Shown here one piece after another: positions 25,951 to 38,600 of a stretch of DNA of 64,000 nt. Under the pieces are notes generated by a model that was given only the letters and a program-made list of their open reading frames with translations, did no database searches and was not told where the DNA came from. Made by a program: the position numbers and the translations under genes. Source of the stretch: Certhia americana. Its lineage: Eukaryota > Chordata > Aves > Passeriformes > Certhiidae. The number at the start of each line of letters is the position of its first letter. Position 1 is the first letter of the stretch. The DNA lies in contig CM031858.1 of assembly GCA_018697195.1 (NCBI GenBank), positions 84,627,034 to 84,691,033 on the forward strand, given 5' to 3'.

Positions 25951-26064
25951 ATTAAACTTAAAGAAAAGGCAACAAGATTTAGAAGCAGTAAAGATGTAAC
26001 TAAATACATCTGTAGATAAGTTGCAATGAGACAATTTGGAAAGACAGGACAGTGACTGGAGGTA
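25951..26064. repeat. 114-bp dispersed repeat, copy B
   Basis: Direct copy of 17412-17525 with a single base difference, 8.5 kb away and with unrelated flanks. Here the block runs straight into 'ggaggtaagttt', which creates a strong splice-donor match (GAG|GTAAGT). Copy A has 'ggaggtagatgg' instead. The near-identity implies a recent copy event or gene conversion. No target-site duplication is visible. Confidence 0.9.
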
Positions 26065-29000
26065 AGTTTTAAAGTGGTATATATGTTTTGATTTAAGTTG
26101 TCTTGTTACCTGTTCTTCGCCCACTCTTTGTTCATGAGGATTGTCTTCCAGAGGGCTGCAACCTCATCTTTTTTTAAAATTTATCTGTAAATTTTCCTAA
26201 GAGAAATACTCCTTCTTAAAGTGGTAAAGATATGCAAAGTCTTTAAAGCTGGTCATAAGCAAAGTAAAACTGAAAGCTTTATCTGAAACAAAAAAAAATT
26301 GTACCAAATTGGGTAGGTAAAGAACACAGAACTGCCTACTGTTATTGGAAGTCACTAACGACTCAGGAGAGAAACTCAGACCAGACCAGAACAGAACAGA
26401 CAGAGAACAATAAAGATCGAACTTCAAAATACATTTTTAGGTATTAGAAATGTAGGATAATTTGTCAGGGATCTGATGCTATATTATGTTTAAGAAAAAA
26501 GCAATAATATTCAAAATATGGGTACTGAATTGTATTGAATTCCCCCTTCAGTAAAAAAAAAAAAAAAAGAGTGCAGAATAAGAGAAAGGATAGTACATTT
26601 TGACAATAATGCATGTGTCATGCTAGGCAAACTTACAGGAAAGACGGATGTAAATGCAGAAAGCAAGTGAACCAGGAACACAGTTCTCTTTTCAGACCTG
26701 AGAATATTAAGATTGAAGCTCAGTCAAAATGGTCAGGAGTAGTACCTGAAAAAAGTTCATTCTGGCTTACAGAAATTACATTTTTTTAACAAAAAAACTC
26801 CCAAACAACTCTTCAAGATGTTTTTTGTAGCCTTAAGTAGTCAAGACTTTTCCCCTTTCACTTGTAATGTTTGAATTTTGTGTTTGATAATTAGTTCATC
26901 CCTATCTTCCATGATCTAACAATGTCAGGACATCAAGAAATTTATCATTTTAATTATGCATCTTATCAAATACATATTTGCTATTAATTCATTTCTGTTA
27001 AAAATTGTTGAATTTTCACACAGCCAAAGCATACATAACAAATATAAATTAAGTTGCAAATTCTTTGCCATTTTAACTATTCAGTTTGAATTTAAACACT
27101 TAAAAAAGGACCCATTTTTCCATTTTTCTCAAGTATTTGTATATTTAAAAAAAATTTTTTTCCAGATACTTCATAACACTGAACTAAATTTTTTTCATAA
27201 AATGAAAAAAAAAAAATCTGGTCAGTTAAACATAGTAATTTTAAATATAGGGTTTTGGTTTGTTGTTGTTTTTTTGGTTTTTTTTTTTCAATTTTAGTTA
27301 CTCATAATTTGTGCAAACAAGTTTTATAAGTATTTTTACTTTGTAAATAAACTGTACTTAAATCCCCTTGAGTTGTTTGTATACTTGCCCCAGTGAAAAG
27401 AGAGGAGAGGGGGAAGGGAAAGGCAGGAGGAGAAGAAGAAGGAGCAGGAAATAGAAAGAACATAGTTCAAAGTCTTTGTTCCTTGTTACTGTCAGGGAGA
27501 AAATTCTATATTTATTTGTTCACTAGTTTGTTCAATTGCAGTAATTTTTATGTTACCTCATGTTAACTTTAAGCACTCTGTATTAAATTGTATCAGGAAG
27601 GCCACTTTTGTGTTCAGATGTTTTGCTCATTCTGTGGCACTTTATAACTCTCTGCCTCTGGTAGTTTATCTAAAATGACTGTCTGAGCTCTCCTTGCTAT
27701 CAAACCGCAATTTTTTGGAAACACTGTTTGATAAGAAAAAATCATTATGAAACAGCAGGAAATAAAGAAGTGTCATTTAACACTAACTTTTTTTTGTTTA
27801 GCTAGAATGGTCACAAATATGTGCTTTCAAATATTTCAGGTAAGAACCAAAGTTGAAAAAAGGCACTTTTTGGAGTACTTTACATATTGTAAACTCAAAT
27901 CAACTTTAAAAATATTAAATATATTTCTTTCTTTCTGCATGTTCCTCCAACCCCCTTCCTGGGAAAAAACCCATAATCCTGACAACTTTATGCAAATATG
28001 GCCTCATTTAGTATAAAATGTCTGGCTTGTAGCCTAATACTGTGTGCTGCAAAATTGTTATCAGGTTGAATTATCATTTTTCAGACCTCAAAGTTAAAGA
28101 GAAATATTTCCTCTGACCATATTTCATGTTTTGAATCTGCATGAATATAAAATACGTTACAGTGCTGCTGCATACATCCATGACTTTCCCATCCCTGAAG
28201 TTTAATTATTCTTATGGACACTGATATATTCTGCACTTACTGCTAATCTGCTCCTGGTGGATAGCCCACTCCTTAGAACTTGTATTAGGCTACTTTAAAA
28301 AAGCATTTTATTTAAGTGTTTTCTCATGTGCATAATTTTGGTTGGATTTTGAATTAAAAGTGTCCATGAAAGAAATGCTTCCTCTTCTTATGTAAATAAA
28401 TTATTTAAGCACATAAAGAGCCATAAGAGTATTAGTGGATCCATTGCCATTAGACAAAAGTGAATTTCTCATAAAAATCTTGTCTGAACTAAGGATGTGA
28501 TCAAGAAATAGTCAAAGCAATGATGGCTCTAGAGAAAGTGCATAAGTAAAATTTACCCACAAATAATGGATTTTTACCTCTTAAACTTATTCTAAACCTT
28601 CCTTTCTTTCAGGTACCTGACAGTTCAGAACACATGAAATGGAAACATTATCTATTTTCTGCCTATCTCTCCTGTATGTATAATTCTGGAGTGCTATTTT
28701 CATCTATTAACTGATAATCTGAATTGAGAACTGTAAGAATGTGATCCAAATTATTTCGGGTAGTTTAGTAGATACCTTCACAAAAGTATAGCAGTTGGCT
28801 TTTTTTGCAGAAGAAAAGCGCTTGTGATTGAAAATATTGTTGTCCTTAAATTGTTATTTTAAATTAAATTTTGAGAAGCTAAGAAGCTTCAAAATTATTT
28901 TCTTTATTTACAAATCTCAGTTTCAATTAACTTTTGAAGTGTCTTTCTAAACTCTAGTCTGAGAAACGTTGTTTATTCCAAATTTCTTTATGGAGAATGT

Positions 29001-30603
29001 GAAAACGCTTCAGGACACCTGACTTTCTAGTGAGCAGTATTCCATCATGACTGAGCACAAAGGGCAGCAATAGAAATAGCTTTTGAAAAAGATTTAAGAC
29101 AAAAGCAATGTCAGGGTACAGCTGGGTAACTAATATCTGGGGACTGAATAAGCAGGTTAATAAATAAGTTTCCTTTGATCACTCAGAGTCTGAGGTTCAT
29201 GTCTTTTTTTTTTTTTTATACATATCATTGTTTCAAATATAATGACAATTACATGCTTTTGGAGCTCCTAGTATGACAAATGTATTTAGAAAGCATTTCT
29301 GAGCATCTCTGTGGTTTTTTAAGTATATTACGGTCCAGAGGACATTTTGGTATAACATCTTTTGCTGCAAGACGTGCCACATATGCTCTTGTAAGATAAG
29401 GGAAACAAAATTAATTAACATCTAAATTATGTCTATATTTTCATGGTAATTATTCTTAATTAATTTATGAATATTTTATCATAAATCACCCAGTAGTTTT
29501 AATAAACTGACTTTTTATATTTTATTAATATGTATATATAAATACTCCCAAATGTTGTTTTAAAAAAAAAAAATGATTTAGGAGTTGAATAATTTCTGTG
29601 GTATGCTAGGATGAGCACTGCAGCTGCTCACAGAAATATTAACCATACTAGCTACATTTTTGTTTGTTTCCTTTCCAGGGTCTTTTAGGCTTTGTCATTT
29701 TTTAAGCATTATTTTTTGTTTTTAAAAAGGATTTTGCATATATTTTGCTATTAATGAATGGCAAGCAAACAGGTTTTGGACAGTTAGGTCACATTGTAGA
29801 AGATAGTCAGAATTAATGGAGGAAAAAAATCAATGGACATTAGGGCAGGTCTCTGATAACCATATGTAAAAGGACAATATTTCTTAAGATTTCTTAATAT
29901 TGGCTGAAAAACTAGTGGCCAGAGCAGAGGGCTTTTCCACAAGTCATCAGCTTTTAGTTCCTCCTTTTATTCAGATTCTTCTGCTCCCAGCCAGGTTCTT
30001 TTGCTCAGAGCTGTACCTTGCTGCTTGTATTTGTGCTTTTTTAAAAGCGTTTGATATATTAGGTACAAATTGTGCTTCCCAAACACCTGTAATAAAAAAC
30101 ACCAATCCAGACCAAAATAGCCATCTTCCCTTTTTTCCCTATTGTTCCTGTTTTTTAATGGGAGAGCATAATTTGTTAATATGTTTAATAATAGAAATAC
30201 ATAGACTTAAATTCAGTGCACCCAAATGTAGTTTTTGATTGTAAAGCAGATGTCCATGAAACAAGACTTTTAAATGTGTGATTCTCTCCATTGATGTTGG
30301 AATGATGTACCACACGTCATAACACCTCAAGAAAATAAATTTAAAATACTTTGAAAAAATGCTCTAAATTATCTGGGATACCTAGGCATATGTGGCAGCA
30401 AGAGACGCAAGACTTCTCTGACTGATCATAGTATATGATTATTATTTGTCTTAAAAGGAACATTCCCTCATGTTTAGAGGAAACCTATTGTGACCACACA
30501 CAGAGAGATGTCCAGTTATACAATTCCTTGTTTACTTTCCCATTTTCAGTTATCCTTGTTTTCTAATTGTAGTTCTTGCTTTCATATTTGAAGTAATCCA
30601 ATC
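26065..30603. other. Unassigned AT-rich sequence with polypurine tract and weak exon-like signal
   Basis: No gene or recognised element. Around 27140-27300 the DNA is almost only A and T-rich runs. At 28613-28673 a 61-base open segment (VPDSSEHMKWKHYLFSAYLS) follows a good pyrimidine-rich acceptor (ccttcctttctttcag) and precedes CCT|GTATGT. It is unrecognised and may be chance. A 112-codon plus-strand frame (29900-30238) has no familiar domain. Confidence 0.45.
27395..27470 (+). repeat. Polypurine tract (GA/GGA-rich)
   Basis: About 75 bases are almost entirely purine on the plus strand, including GAAGAAGAAGGAGCAGGAA-like runs with only a few pyrimidine interruptions. Such tracts can adopt triplex structures. 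No regulatory role is shown. Confidence 0.8.
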
Positions 30604-31124
30604 AGGATTTGTGCTGAACACAGGGTTGATAATGTAGAGATGTTTTTTTTTTGTTATTGCTGAGTAGGAGTTGCACAGAGCCAAGGCCTTTTCTGCTTTT
30701 TGTACCTCTGCACGGGTGAATGGGGCTGGGGATCCATTGGAGGTTGGGAGGAGATACAGCCAGGAGAAAAGGAATATTTCAGACCATATGACATCATGCT
30801 TACTGTACAAATATGGGGAAAGAAAGAAAAAAATGAAAACATTTGGAATTATAATGTTTGTCTTTCCAAGTAAGTGCTATGCCTGATGGGACAGTACTCT
30901 TCTGGAGAAGGTGAACACCTGCCTGCCCTTGGGAAGGAGTGATGTAATTCCTTGTTTTGCTTTGCTTGGATGCATGGCTTCTGATTTCTCTTTTAAAATG
31001 TCTTTATCTCAGCCCATGGGTTTTCTGGCTTTTATTCATCTGATACTCTCCTCAATCCCACTGGTGGGGGAGCGAATGAGCGGCTGTGTGGTACTGAGTT
31101 CCTGGCTGGGGTTAAACCATAACA
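30604..31124 (+). mobile_element. Endogenous retrovirus LTR (second avian subtype)
   Basis: The block order matches an LTR type shared by many birds. It runs 'ggatttgtgctgaacacagg', 'gttattgctgagtagg', 'cagagccaaggccttttctg', then a CRE-like TGACATCA at 30789-30796 ahead of the TATA region. These are followed by 'gaacacctgcctgccc', 'ttccttgttttgctttgctt', 'tgtctttatctcagcccatg', and the end 'gagcggctgtgtggtactga' to 'ctggctggggttaaaccata' with a final ACA. The 5' end is missing or diverged, and no internal genes are attached. The 3' end resembles those of the LTRs at 6659 and 21028, so the families are related. Its middle differs, which marks a separate subtype. Confidence 0.88.
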
Positions 31125-33742
31125 ATGTGTCACACATTCCTTATAAAAACTTTTATTATTGTTCTATTTCAAATCAACCAATTTCTCTTACCTATTCTAG
31201 ACTAGCAATTGAGAGATTCTAAATTATTTAATAAATGCAAATAGTCCCATTCTTTTAGAGGAAACCTTATTGTGAATAGCTGCTCAATCAAAGAGGTGCT
31301 TGAGGAAGCTTTCCATGTATGTGTGTGCTGGGGGAACTGATGGGTATATAATAACTTGAGTGATTTTAACAGTAAAACACCAGGAAAAAAAAAAGTGTCA
31401 TTCTGATACTATTAAAATGCTAATTTCTTGGTATTAGAAGAGTTTAAGTATAGGTTTAGATGGTACATACTCCTGTAGGGATGAGTAAGATTGAGTAAGA
31501 AAGTAGGAAAATGTAGCAAGGGCCTCTTCAGTTTTACCCAGAGAATTTTTCTAATCAGCAATTAAAATCTGATACATTTTGGAGGAGAGATACGCATTGT
31601 GACATGTCTCTGCAGAGCAAGTCATTACCAGTCCATTGACAATTGTTTCAACTAGCTTTTTGATGGAGGGAAGAAATAACAATCTTTCATAGGAGTTCAT
31701 TGGTATTGATAAATCACTTTCAGGTTCTTGCCTCTAGCAGAATGATACATCTCTGCCCTTCAAAATTATACCTACTATTCCACAGCAATCTTCCTTGTTT
31801 CTGGTGTTATTTTTCAATCTATTTACATTATCTGGATGACTTAATTTTCCATGTTCAAGCTGTAAGACCACTGTCATACTCTTGATTTATTGTATTCCAT
31901 AGTATATGCCTGCTGAAAGTGTTTTACAGAGTTGTGTTTAACAAAAATAAAGAAACACACCAAGACATACTGCACAGATTTTAATTTCCAAATAGGAATA
32001 TTTCTGTTTCTGGTTGAACATTTTATTTCAGTTATCCATTTCTTTTGTGGGAGCTCAAAGGAAAAGTTGTTCATCTGGAATCTCAGAAGACTTTGGTGAG
32101 GGAAGAAAAAAAGAAAATTGTAGTTTTCTGAGTGAAATTATTCAGCATTCTTTGATGGCAGCAGAGAAGAATTTGCTTTCCTGGTGAACTGATTTTTTTT
32201 GAGTGAAAAATTTTTGAAATTAAAAATAAAATAGTAGAGGAGTTAAGGATGTGTGTACTGCAAACACATCCAATTGTCTTATGGTTTACAATTGTTTTAT
32301 TTGAAAGAGTAGGCAGGAATTTTTTTTAATTTATTTTTTTCAAAATAATTACTTCAGGGCAGTCAGGCCATATAAGTTCTCTTTCCTTCTGTTTTTATCA
32401 TTCAAAAATAAGAATAGGGAGAAAATGTGAAAAGTTAATGGAAATACATATAATACAGAATAAGAGTCCTATAGCTGAAGTATTGGAATGGTAGTGTTAG
32501 CAAATTGTTGCACACATAGCCTGGGATATTCTGTCATCTTGCCTTGTTTATTTTGTCTGAGATATTTCAAAAGGTGATGTGGATTGCTCTTAACCATGGC
32601 TACAGGCACTGTACTAAGAACAGTCATGCCATCTACCCCAAAGTCTGGATTTTTGATAAATAGTGAGATGGCTGTCACTATGAAACCCTAGTGGAGTGAC
32701 ACTAAATTAGCCACAGAAGGAGTTGACATCATTGGCATGGTTTTAAAAGCTTGCATTTGGGTTTGCATCTCACACTTTGAACATATTCTGTGTTGAATAA
32801 GAGGAGTCTGTTCCCTGCTCATCACTCTAGAGCTGTTTAGCAAAAGTACATCACTACAGAGATTACTTATGAAAACCTGCCATGTATAAGAGAATATATA
32901 TGTCTCTCTTATGAGAGACAAGGGCAACAACAAAGAGAAAGTCATGAACCAGGTTAAAACCACCACAAGTTACTTGATTTATAGATATCTGCATTTTGGA
33001 ACCCTGTTTCCTGTAAATCCCAGTTGTTTCACCAGAAAAAAATGAAGATATCAAAACTTGCATATATTTTATTCAGCTTATTTAAATTAAATATGAAAAA
33101 AAAAAAAAGGCTTAGTCTTAACATGATTTTCATGATTTTGAGTTTATTGCTGCTCATTCTTGAATATTTTTAAACCACAAAAACAGTGTGATTTCATGGG
33201 AACAAACGTTACAGTAAAACAGAATAATTTATGTTAATGAAAACTACTTTTGCATGATCTTTCACAAAACTAAGAGTTAAAACTGTTCCCCCTGTAAAGG
33301 AAAATGAGAAAAGGGAAAGCTTAAAGGAAAAAAAAAAAGCTTTTTTTTGTTTTTCTTGTACTCAGTGGGACTCAGAAAAAATTAGAGATGAGAAATACAC
33401 AGGTTTCTGGGAGAAGAGTATGCAAGGAGGCAAGAAAATGTAAGAGACAAAGAAGGGGAAAGATTGAGGCAAGGAACTTCTAATCTGTGGAATAACTGTT
33501 TTTCACACTTATGGCACCAACTGTCATCTAAAGTTTTCAAGCAAGTATAACAGTTCAAAGTTGGTAGCTTCTTTCATATTAATTTCTAGAAATATATCAC
33601 AGTAAATTAGTTTTCATGATCTTCCACAGTCAAATGACGTAGCAGTACTGATTAATTTGAGTTTATTAGTCATTTTAATATGTGCAAGAAAAGAAATAGG
33701 AACCTTTAACTTTTCTTTTGACAGGAAAAAAGAAATTACAGG
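31125..33742. other. Unassigned AT-rich sequence
   Basis: No gene or mobile element was recognised. It contains a short perfect hairpin (TGTCTCTC/GAGAGACA, loop TTAT, 32901-32920) and a perfect A8-GC-T8 palindrome at 33331-33348. Both are short enough to be incidental. Confidence 0.5.
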
Positions 33743-34735
33743 ACCACTGGAAAAGTCTTCCAAGTTTATCAAGTCCAGCCTTTGACTGATCACTACCTTT
33801 TCAATTAACCATAACAATACGTGTCATGTCCAGTTGTTTCGTGTACACTTCCAAGGATGGTGACTCCACTACTTCCCTGGGCAGCCCATTCCAATGCTTG
33901 GCAACTCTTTCATTGAAAAAATTCTTCCTGATGTCCAACATTTACCTCTGTTACCACAGCTTGAGGCCATTTCTTTTTGTTCTGTCATCAGTTACCTGGG
34001 AGGGGAGGCTGCTCCCCACCTGACTACCACCTTTCAGGTAGTTGTAGAGAGTGATAAGATCGACCCTGAGCTTCCTTCTCTCCAGGCTAAACAACTTCAG
34101 CTCCCTCAGGCTCATATGACCCACTCTCCAGACCTTTCATCGCCTCCATTGCCCTTCTCTGGATATGCTCTAGCACCTCAATGTCTTTCTTGCAGTGAGG
34201 GGCCCAGAACAGGACACAGGATTTAAAGTGTAACTTTACCAGTGCCAAGTAAGGGAGACAAACACAGCCCTGGCCACGCTATTCCTGATACAACTAAGAC
34301 TGACATTGAGGGGCACACTCTCGCTCATGCTCCACTGCTCTTTGCCAACACTCCAAGGTCCTTTTCTGCTGGGCCTCTTTCCAGCCATTCTGTCCCCAGT
34401 TCGAAGAGGTGTGTGGGGCTGTTATTACCTAAGGGCAGGACTTGGCATTTGATCTTATTGAACCTCATACAACTGGCCTTGACCCCTTCATCCAGCCAGA
34501 TCCATCCAGATCTCTCTACAGAGCCTTCCTACACTCCAGCAGAACACTCCCACCCAACTTAGTATTATCCACAAATTTACTTGAGGGTGCACTCAATCCC
34601 CTCATCCAGATCATCAATAAAGATATTGAAGAGCATCAGCCCCAGTATTGAGCCCTGGGGAACCCCACTAGTGGCCAGTCACCAACTGGATATGGCATCA
34701 TTCACTACCACTTGCTGTTGGACTGTTGTATGGCT
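33743..34735 (-). mobile_element. CR1 LINE fragment, reverse transcriptase C-terminal half of ORF2, defective
   Basis: This is the largest CR1 copy here, about 1 kb. On the minus strand one reads GVPQGS (34649-34666), then [16 protein letters not shown], then FVDNT (34562-34576) at the position of the catalytic FADDT. Next come the primer-grip and thumb-like CR1 blocks and [14 protein letters not shown] (33858-33898), ending at the typical 3' region near 33743. The change of FADD to FVDN replaces one of the two catalytic aspartates, and a frameshift lies just before it. The element is therefore inactive. Plus-strand frames here are only shadows. It is closely related in layout to the copy at 23031. 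Confidence 0.95.
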
Positions 34736-34984
34736 CTATTTCTGTCTTGGTGTCACACTGGTTTTGCAATATTTATCTTTCCAGAAGACTAGAATAAAAT
34801 CACTGTGATAGTTATTACTTAGTGGGTGAACTACAATACTTTCTTCAAAGATGTGGTTAAGAGTTTTTTGATATCGGATTTTTTGGGGGAGAAAGTGTAG
34901 GCTGCTCTTTTTTACAAACCGACTACTATTTTTGCCTGGAAAATGTTAATTTTTTTCAAAAGAAATATTTCAAAATATTTTGTG

Positions 34985-35680
34985 TTGCAGCTTGTATTTG
35001 TTTCCTTTAACTGGCTTATTGTTAAAGTTTTAATGTTAATGGTTTGTTCTTATGTTGCCCCATGTTCTCACTGAGCTGGTTTATTCCTGAAGTTGTATCC
35101 TCCCCTAAATTACCTTGTATGGCATTTCCCCACCCCTTGTTCCAGCTCCTTCCCTGTCAATCACTGTTACCCTGCCCCTTGTTCTGGCACCTTCCATGTC
35201 ACTCCAACCCTGAACCAATCCTTTGAGTGTTCCTCCCCCTGAGCATTCCTGGGTGTTTCCTAACCCTCCATGCCCCATTGGACCATGAGTCCTGCTCTCT
35301 GCTCCCACTTGTCCCAGCTGGCCCCAAAGAAATGCTGTAACCCCTTCACTCTGCCCCTGCTGATCCCTCACTGGATTGTGTTTGGTACCCACCCCTTGCT
35401 CTGGTGCTGTATAAAATCCTGAGCACAGCAGTGCTTGGGACTCTTTGGTTCCTGACCCCTTCAATGTGAATAAACCTCCTGTTGGAACCTCAGCACTGAA
35501 GATCCTCCTCCTTCTCCTTTACCTACCCCCTGACTGCAGTGAAAGCCCTTCTACTGCAGAGCAAGTGGCTCTAAATGTTCAGCTGTTGGCACAAACCCCA
35601 CACCACAGTTGTTCCCCACACCTGGCACAGTGCCGGTGTTCTTCCAGCTAGCCCAGGCTCCGGTGGGCTGTGTTAATTTT
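34985..35680 (+). mobile_element. Endogenous retrovirus LTR, C-rich type with TATA box and poly(A) signal
   Basis: A block rich in C and T on the plus strand stands out sharply from its AT-rich surroundings. It contains repeated 'ccccttgttc' words and a TATA box, TATAAAA at 35410-35416. AATAAA follows at 35469-35474, about 55 bases later, then 'cctcctgttggaacc', and the block ends near 'cagctagcccaggctccggt'. This arrangement (U3, TATA, short R with AATAAA, U5) is that of a retroviral LTR and matches a songbird LTR type I recall. Borders are approximate. GTTAAT occurs near both ends (about 35035 and 35670) and might be a target duplication, but that would move the left border. No internal region is present. 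Confidence 0.75.
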
Positions 35681-38600
35681 GGAGTCAGGTGAACTCATTA
35701 TGAAAGTTCTGTGACAGCAAAAATTATATATTTTTTTTCTCTTTTGGAATTTAGAAATTTAGCATTACATTACACTACAGAAGCAGATTTTTTCTATTTC
35801 TATAAAACAATATATAATGAACTCATTTATCTCTGTCATGATACGGTACAGCTAGAACATGGTTTTTAAAGGTATTTACCAACTCCCTGATACATTTATT
35901 TCCCTTTCTGGCGACAAAAGCAGATTCTTTTTGAAAATTGTATATCTGAGAGAGTTATGTAGAATTGAGAACGAATGAAAATTTTTCAGTTCTTGGAAAA
36001 ACAATTTCATAAGGTTTGTTTCCTTTTTTTCATCAATGCCAGTACTGTAAAGCTATGCAGTTACATATACAGACATTTTAAGGCAAAGATTAGTAAAGAT
36101 GCTGACAGATTCCTGAATATTTTACTTTTAGGTCAGAGATATGACTTTCAGGTCAAAGACAGTATTTAGTATATTGTTGTTGTGTAGTCCTCCAAGATTA
36201 TGAAATATAAACCAGGTAAAAACAGTGAAGGTTTTTTTTCTAAAAAGATGTGCAAATCCATCTTGAAAAGACACAAACATTGAGAAATTAATGGTTTATA
36301 ATGGAGTAATTTTCACAAGCAATGTATGCTTCTATGAGTCAGGATATTCATGTCTGTCTCTGCCACTCAGCTCCCATTGAAATGGTCAAATGTTGAAAAG
36401 TTTTCATTTGGGATGAGGTAAGAGAAAATAAAAACGTGTCAGAAATTTTGTAAAAATAGCTGAAACTATATAGATTGAAAATTTCCTTCTGATGGGGTAT
36501 TTAGAATTAAATTATTTACTAATCCATGTGTACTGCAAACATTTTTTTTTTGCTTTGCCTGATTATGCAGCTTGTAGAATTTTTATGATAAGTGGAAAAT
36601 TTTATTCTTCAGAGAATTTTTATTTTTTCATTGTCACATTGTCAGTAAAATCTGAAGACTTACAGATCTCAGAAGACTGTGAGGACAAAGAATCCTTTTT
36701 GTTCATATGTGGTTTTATTCTAGGGTTTATAACTCAATTTTGCAATATTTTTCCCCCTTCTTATTTGTGATTTTTTTTTGGTGAACCTTCCTAGAGATCA
36801 TAATTAAAATAATTCCTGAGTCTGAGTAAAATGAACCTTATTGTATCTATGAAAGTGTGAGTTGAAGAGGGAAAATTCACGTTGTCATAAAGTTTCAAAT
36901 TCTTAGCAGAGTCCTAGAATCATATCTGCAAAAATCATAATGAAGACATCTTAATTTTCTACATATGTAAAAAAGAGAGAAACAGCAGTGAATGCTCTTG
37001 AATCAATATGCTTTTACTTAAGAAACAAGTGTGACAGAAACTGTATTTTTGTGGTATTCTCTTAAACACCTGTCCCACTTTCTCCACCTCTAATAAATTA
37101 TATTATTTAAACAGAGTGGAGGAATAAAAATTGAAAAATAAAATAATTGGAGAAAAAAATTTACTCTAAATATATCTGATGAATACACTTATCATAATTT
37201 TGCATCTCATATGATAATGAGAATTAATTAATGTATCACAGAATGGGTGGCAAGTTTACCAGTTTGATGCACAAATACATACAGGTTTCAGGGATTTGCT
37301 CTACCAAGGATCTCAGTGTTGAATAATAAGTGCTTGCATCTGCTTAGTTTTATTTTCTTTTTCTTTTACAAAGAAATCTGAATGACTGCTGACTTCTCAC
37401 AGAATTGACTTGTATATGTGGAAATGTTGATTCCCAAGGCTTGTTTATATCAGGTATTGTTCTTTAATTACTACTCATTTAAATACCAGCAGGTAATGTT
37501 ATAATTTCTTCTTTTCACAGCGACAACTACAAGAAAAAAATTGTCTTGGTTGGTTGGTTGATTTCCCATTTCTTCTTTCTTCTTCTTCTTCTTCCTCTTC
37601 CCTCTTCTTTTCCTTTTCCTTTCACTATAATCATGACCTCTTTGGGGGTTCATCACTACTCTTTTCACTGCTACAGCAGAGTGCTATCAGGATAGTTCAC
37701 TGCAACTCATTGCTTCAGAAACCTAAAACATATAATTCCTGGCTGCATGTGAGAACCAGTGAACAACTAATTTCTGGTTGACATATTTATTTGCTTCTGG
37801 CCTAGCTTAACATAAAAATTTTTACTTCCTTGGATCACTTCCAGAGCTCTGAAATTGTGACCAAAATTTGAGTAACAACTGAGATACTTCTCTCTGTAAT
37901 CTTATCTTTTGCAACAGTCATCTGGGAACTCTGAGTACAGAGGCATAGGTACAGAAGCATAGAAACATACTCCATTAATGCAAGCCGGTCTGCATGCACT
38001 AATGAAAGGCAACTATAACTTTGGCTTGTGGATCCAGATGGTTTGCAGAGATAAAACCATTTCTTTCCTCCTGTAGAATAGAGGCAGAATGAGTTAGGAC
38101 TAATGGATAATACACTTCAGACACAAAGCTGTACCTTGTAACAGAATGTCTTGACATTTCCAGAGCAGAGTTTCTGATGGGGAAATACAGTCTGGCAGTG
38201 AAGTGTGCACACATCCTCAGATAAGACACAAAGCACCTTTTAAGCTGTGACTTTTATGCTGTGATGAGGTGCTAATTGCTTCTCACTGAAGTACAGATTG
38301 ATCTGACATAGCTATCCTCCTCCACTGGACTCTAGCCTAATCTGAAGAGATTCAAGAGCTCAGAAAGAAATGAAAGCGGAGAAATGTGTTTCATTAGTTT
38401 CTCCTTGCTGGTAGTTTTCCCTTGTGATTTAAGTTTGAGATCAGCAGCAAAGGGATCTTAGGATGTATCTATGCTTGCCAACATGTGCTCTTGAAGAGAT
38501 GTGATCAGGTTTTGTAGCAACAAAGAAGCCCTAAAGAGAAGCTGAATGATTTGCAGTTAAAGGCTGTGCATAAATTCCTTTCTGTATAATGTCCTAATGT

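Noticed and set aside
32901..32920. 8-bp hairpin TGTCTCTC/GAGAGACA
   Set aside because: It is too short for a microRNA precursor and has no associated element.
33331..33348. Perfect palindrome A8-GC-T8
   Set aside because: It is low-complexity homopolymer pairing around a HindIII-like AAGCTT core, expected in AT-rich DNA.
33826..34651. Several plus-strand frames of 65-110 codons
   Set aside because: They lie antisense to the CR1 reverse transcriptase region.
37471..37668. Lys/Arg-rich minus-strand frame
   Set aside because: It is a translation of the polypurine complement of the CTT-rich tract.
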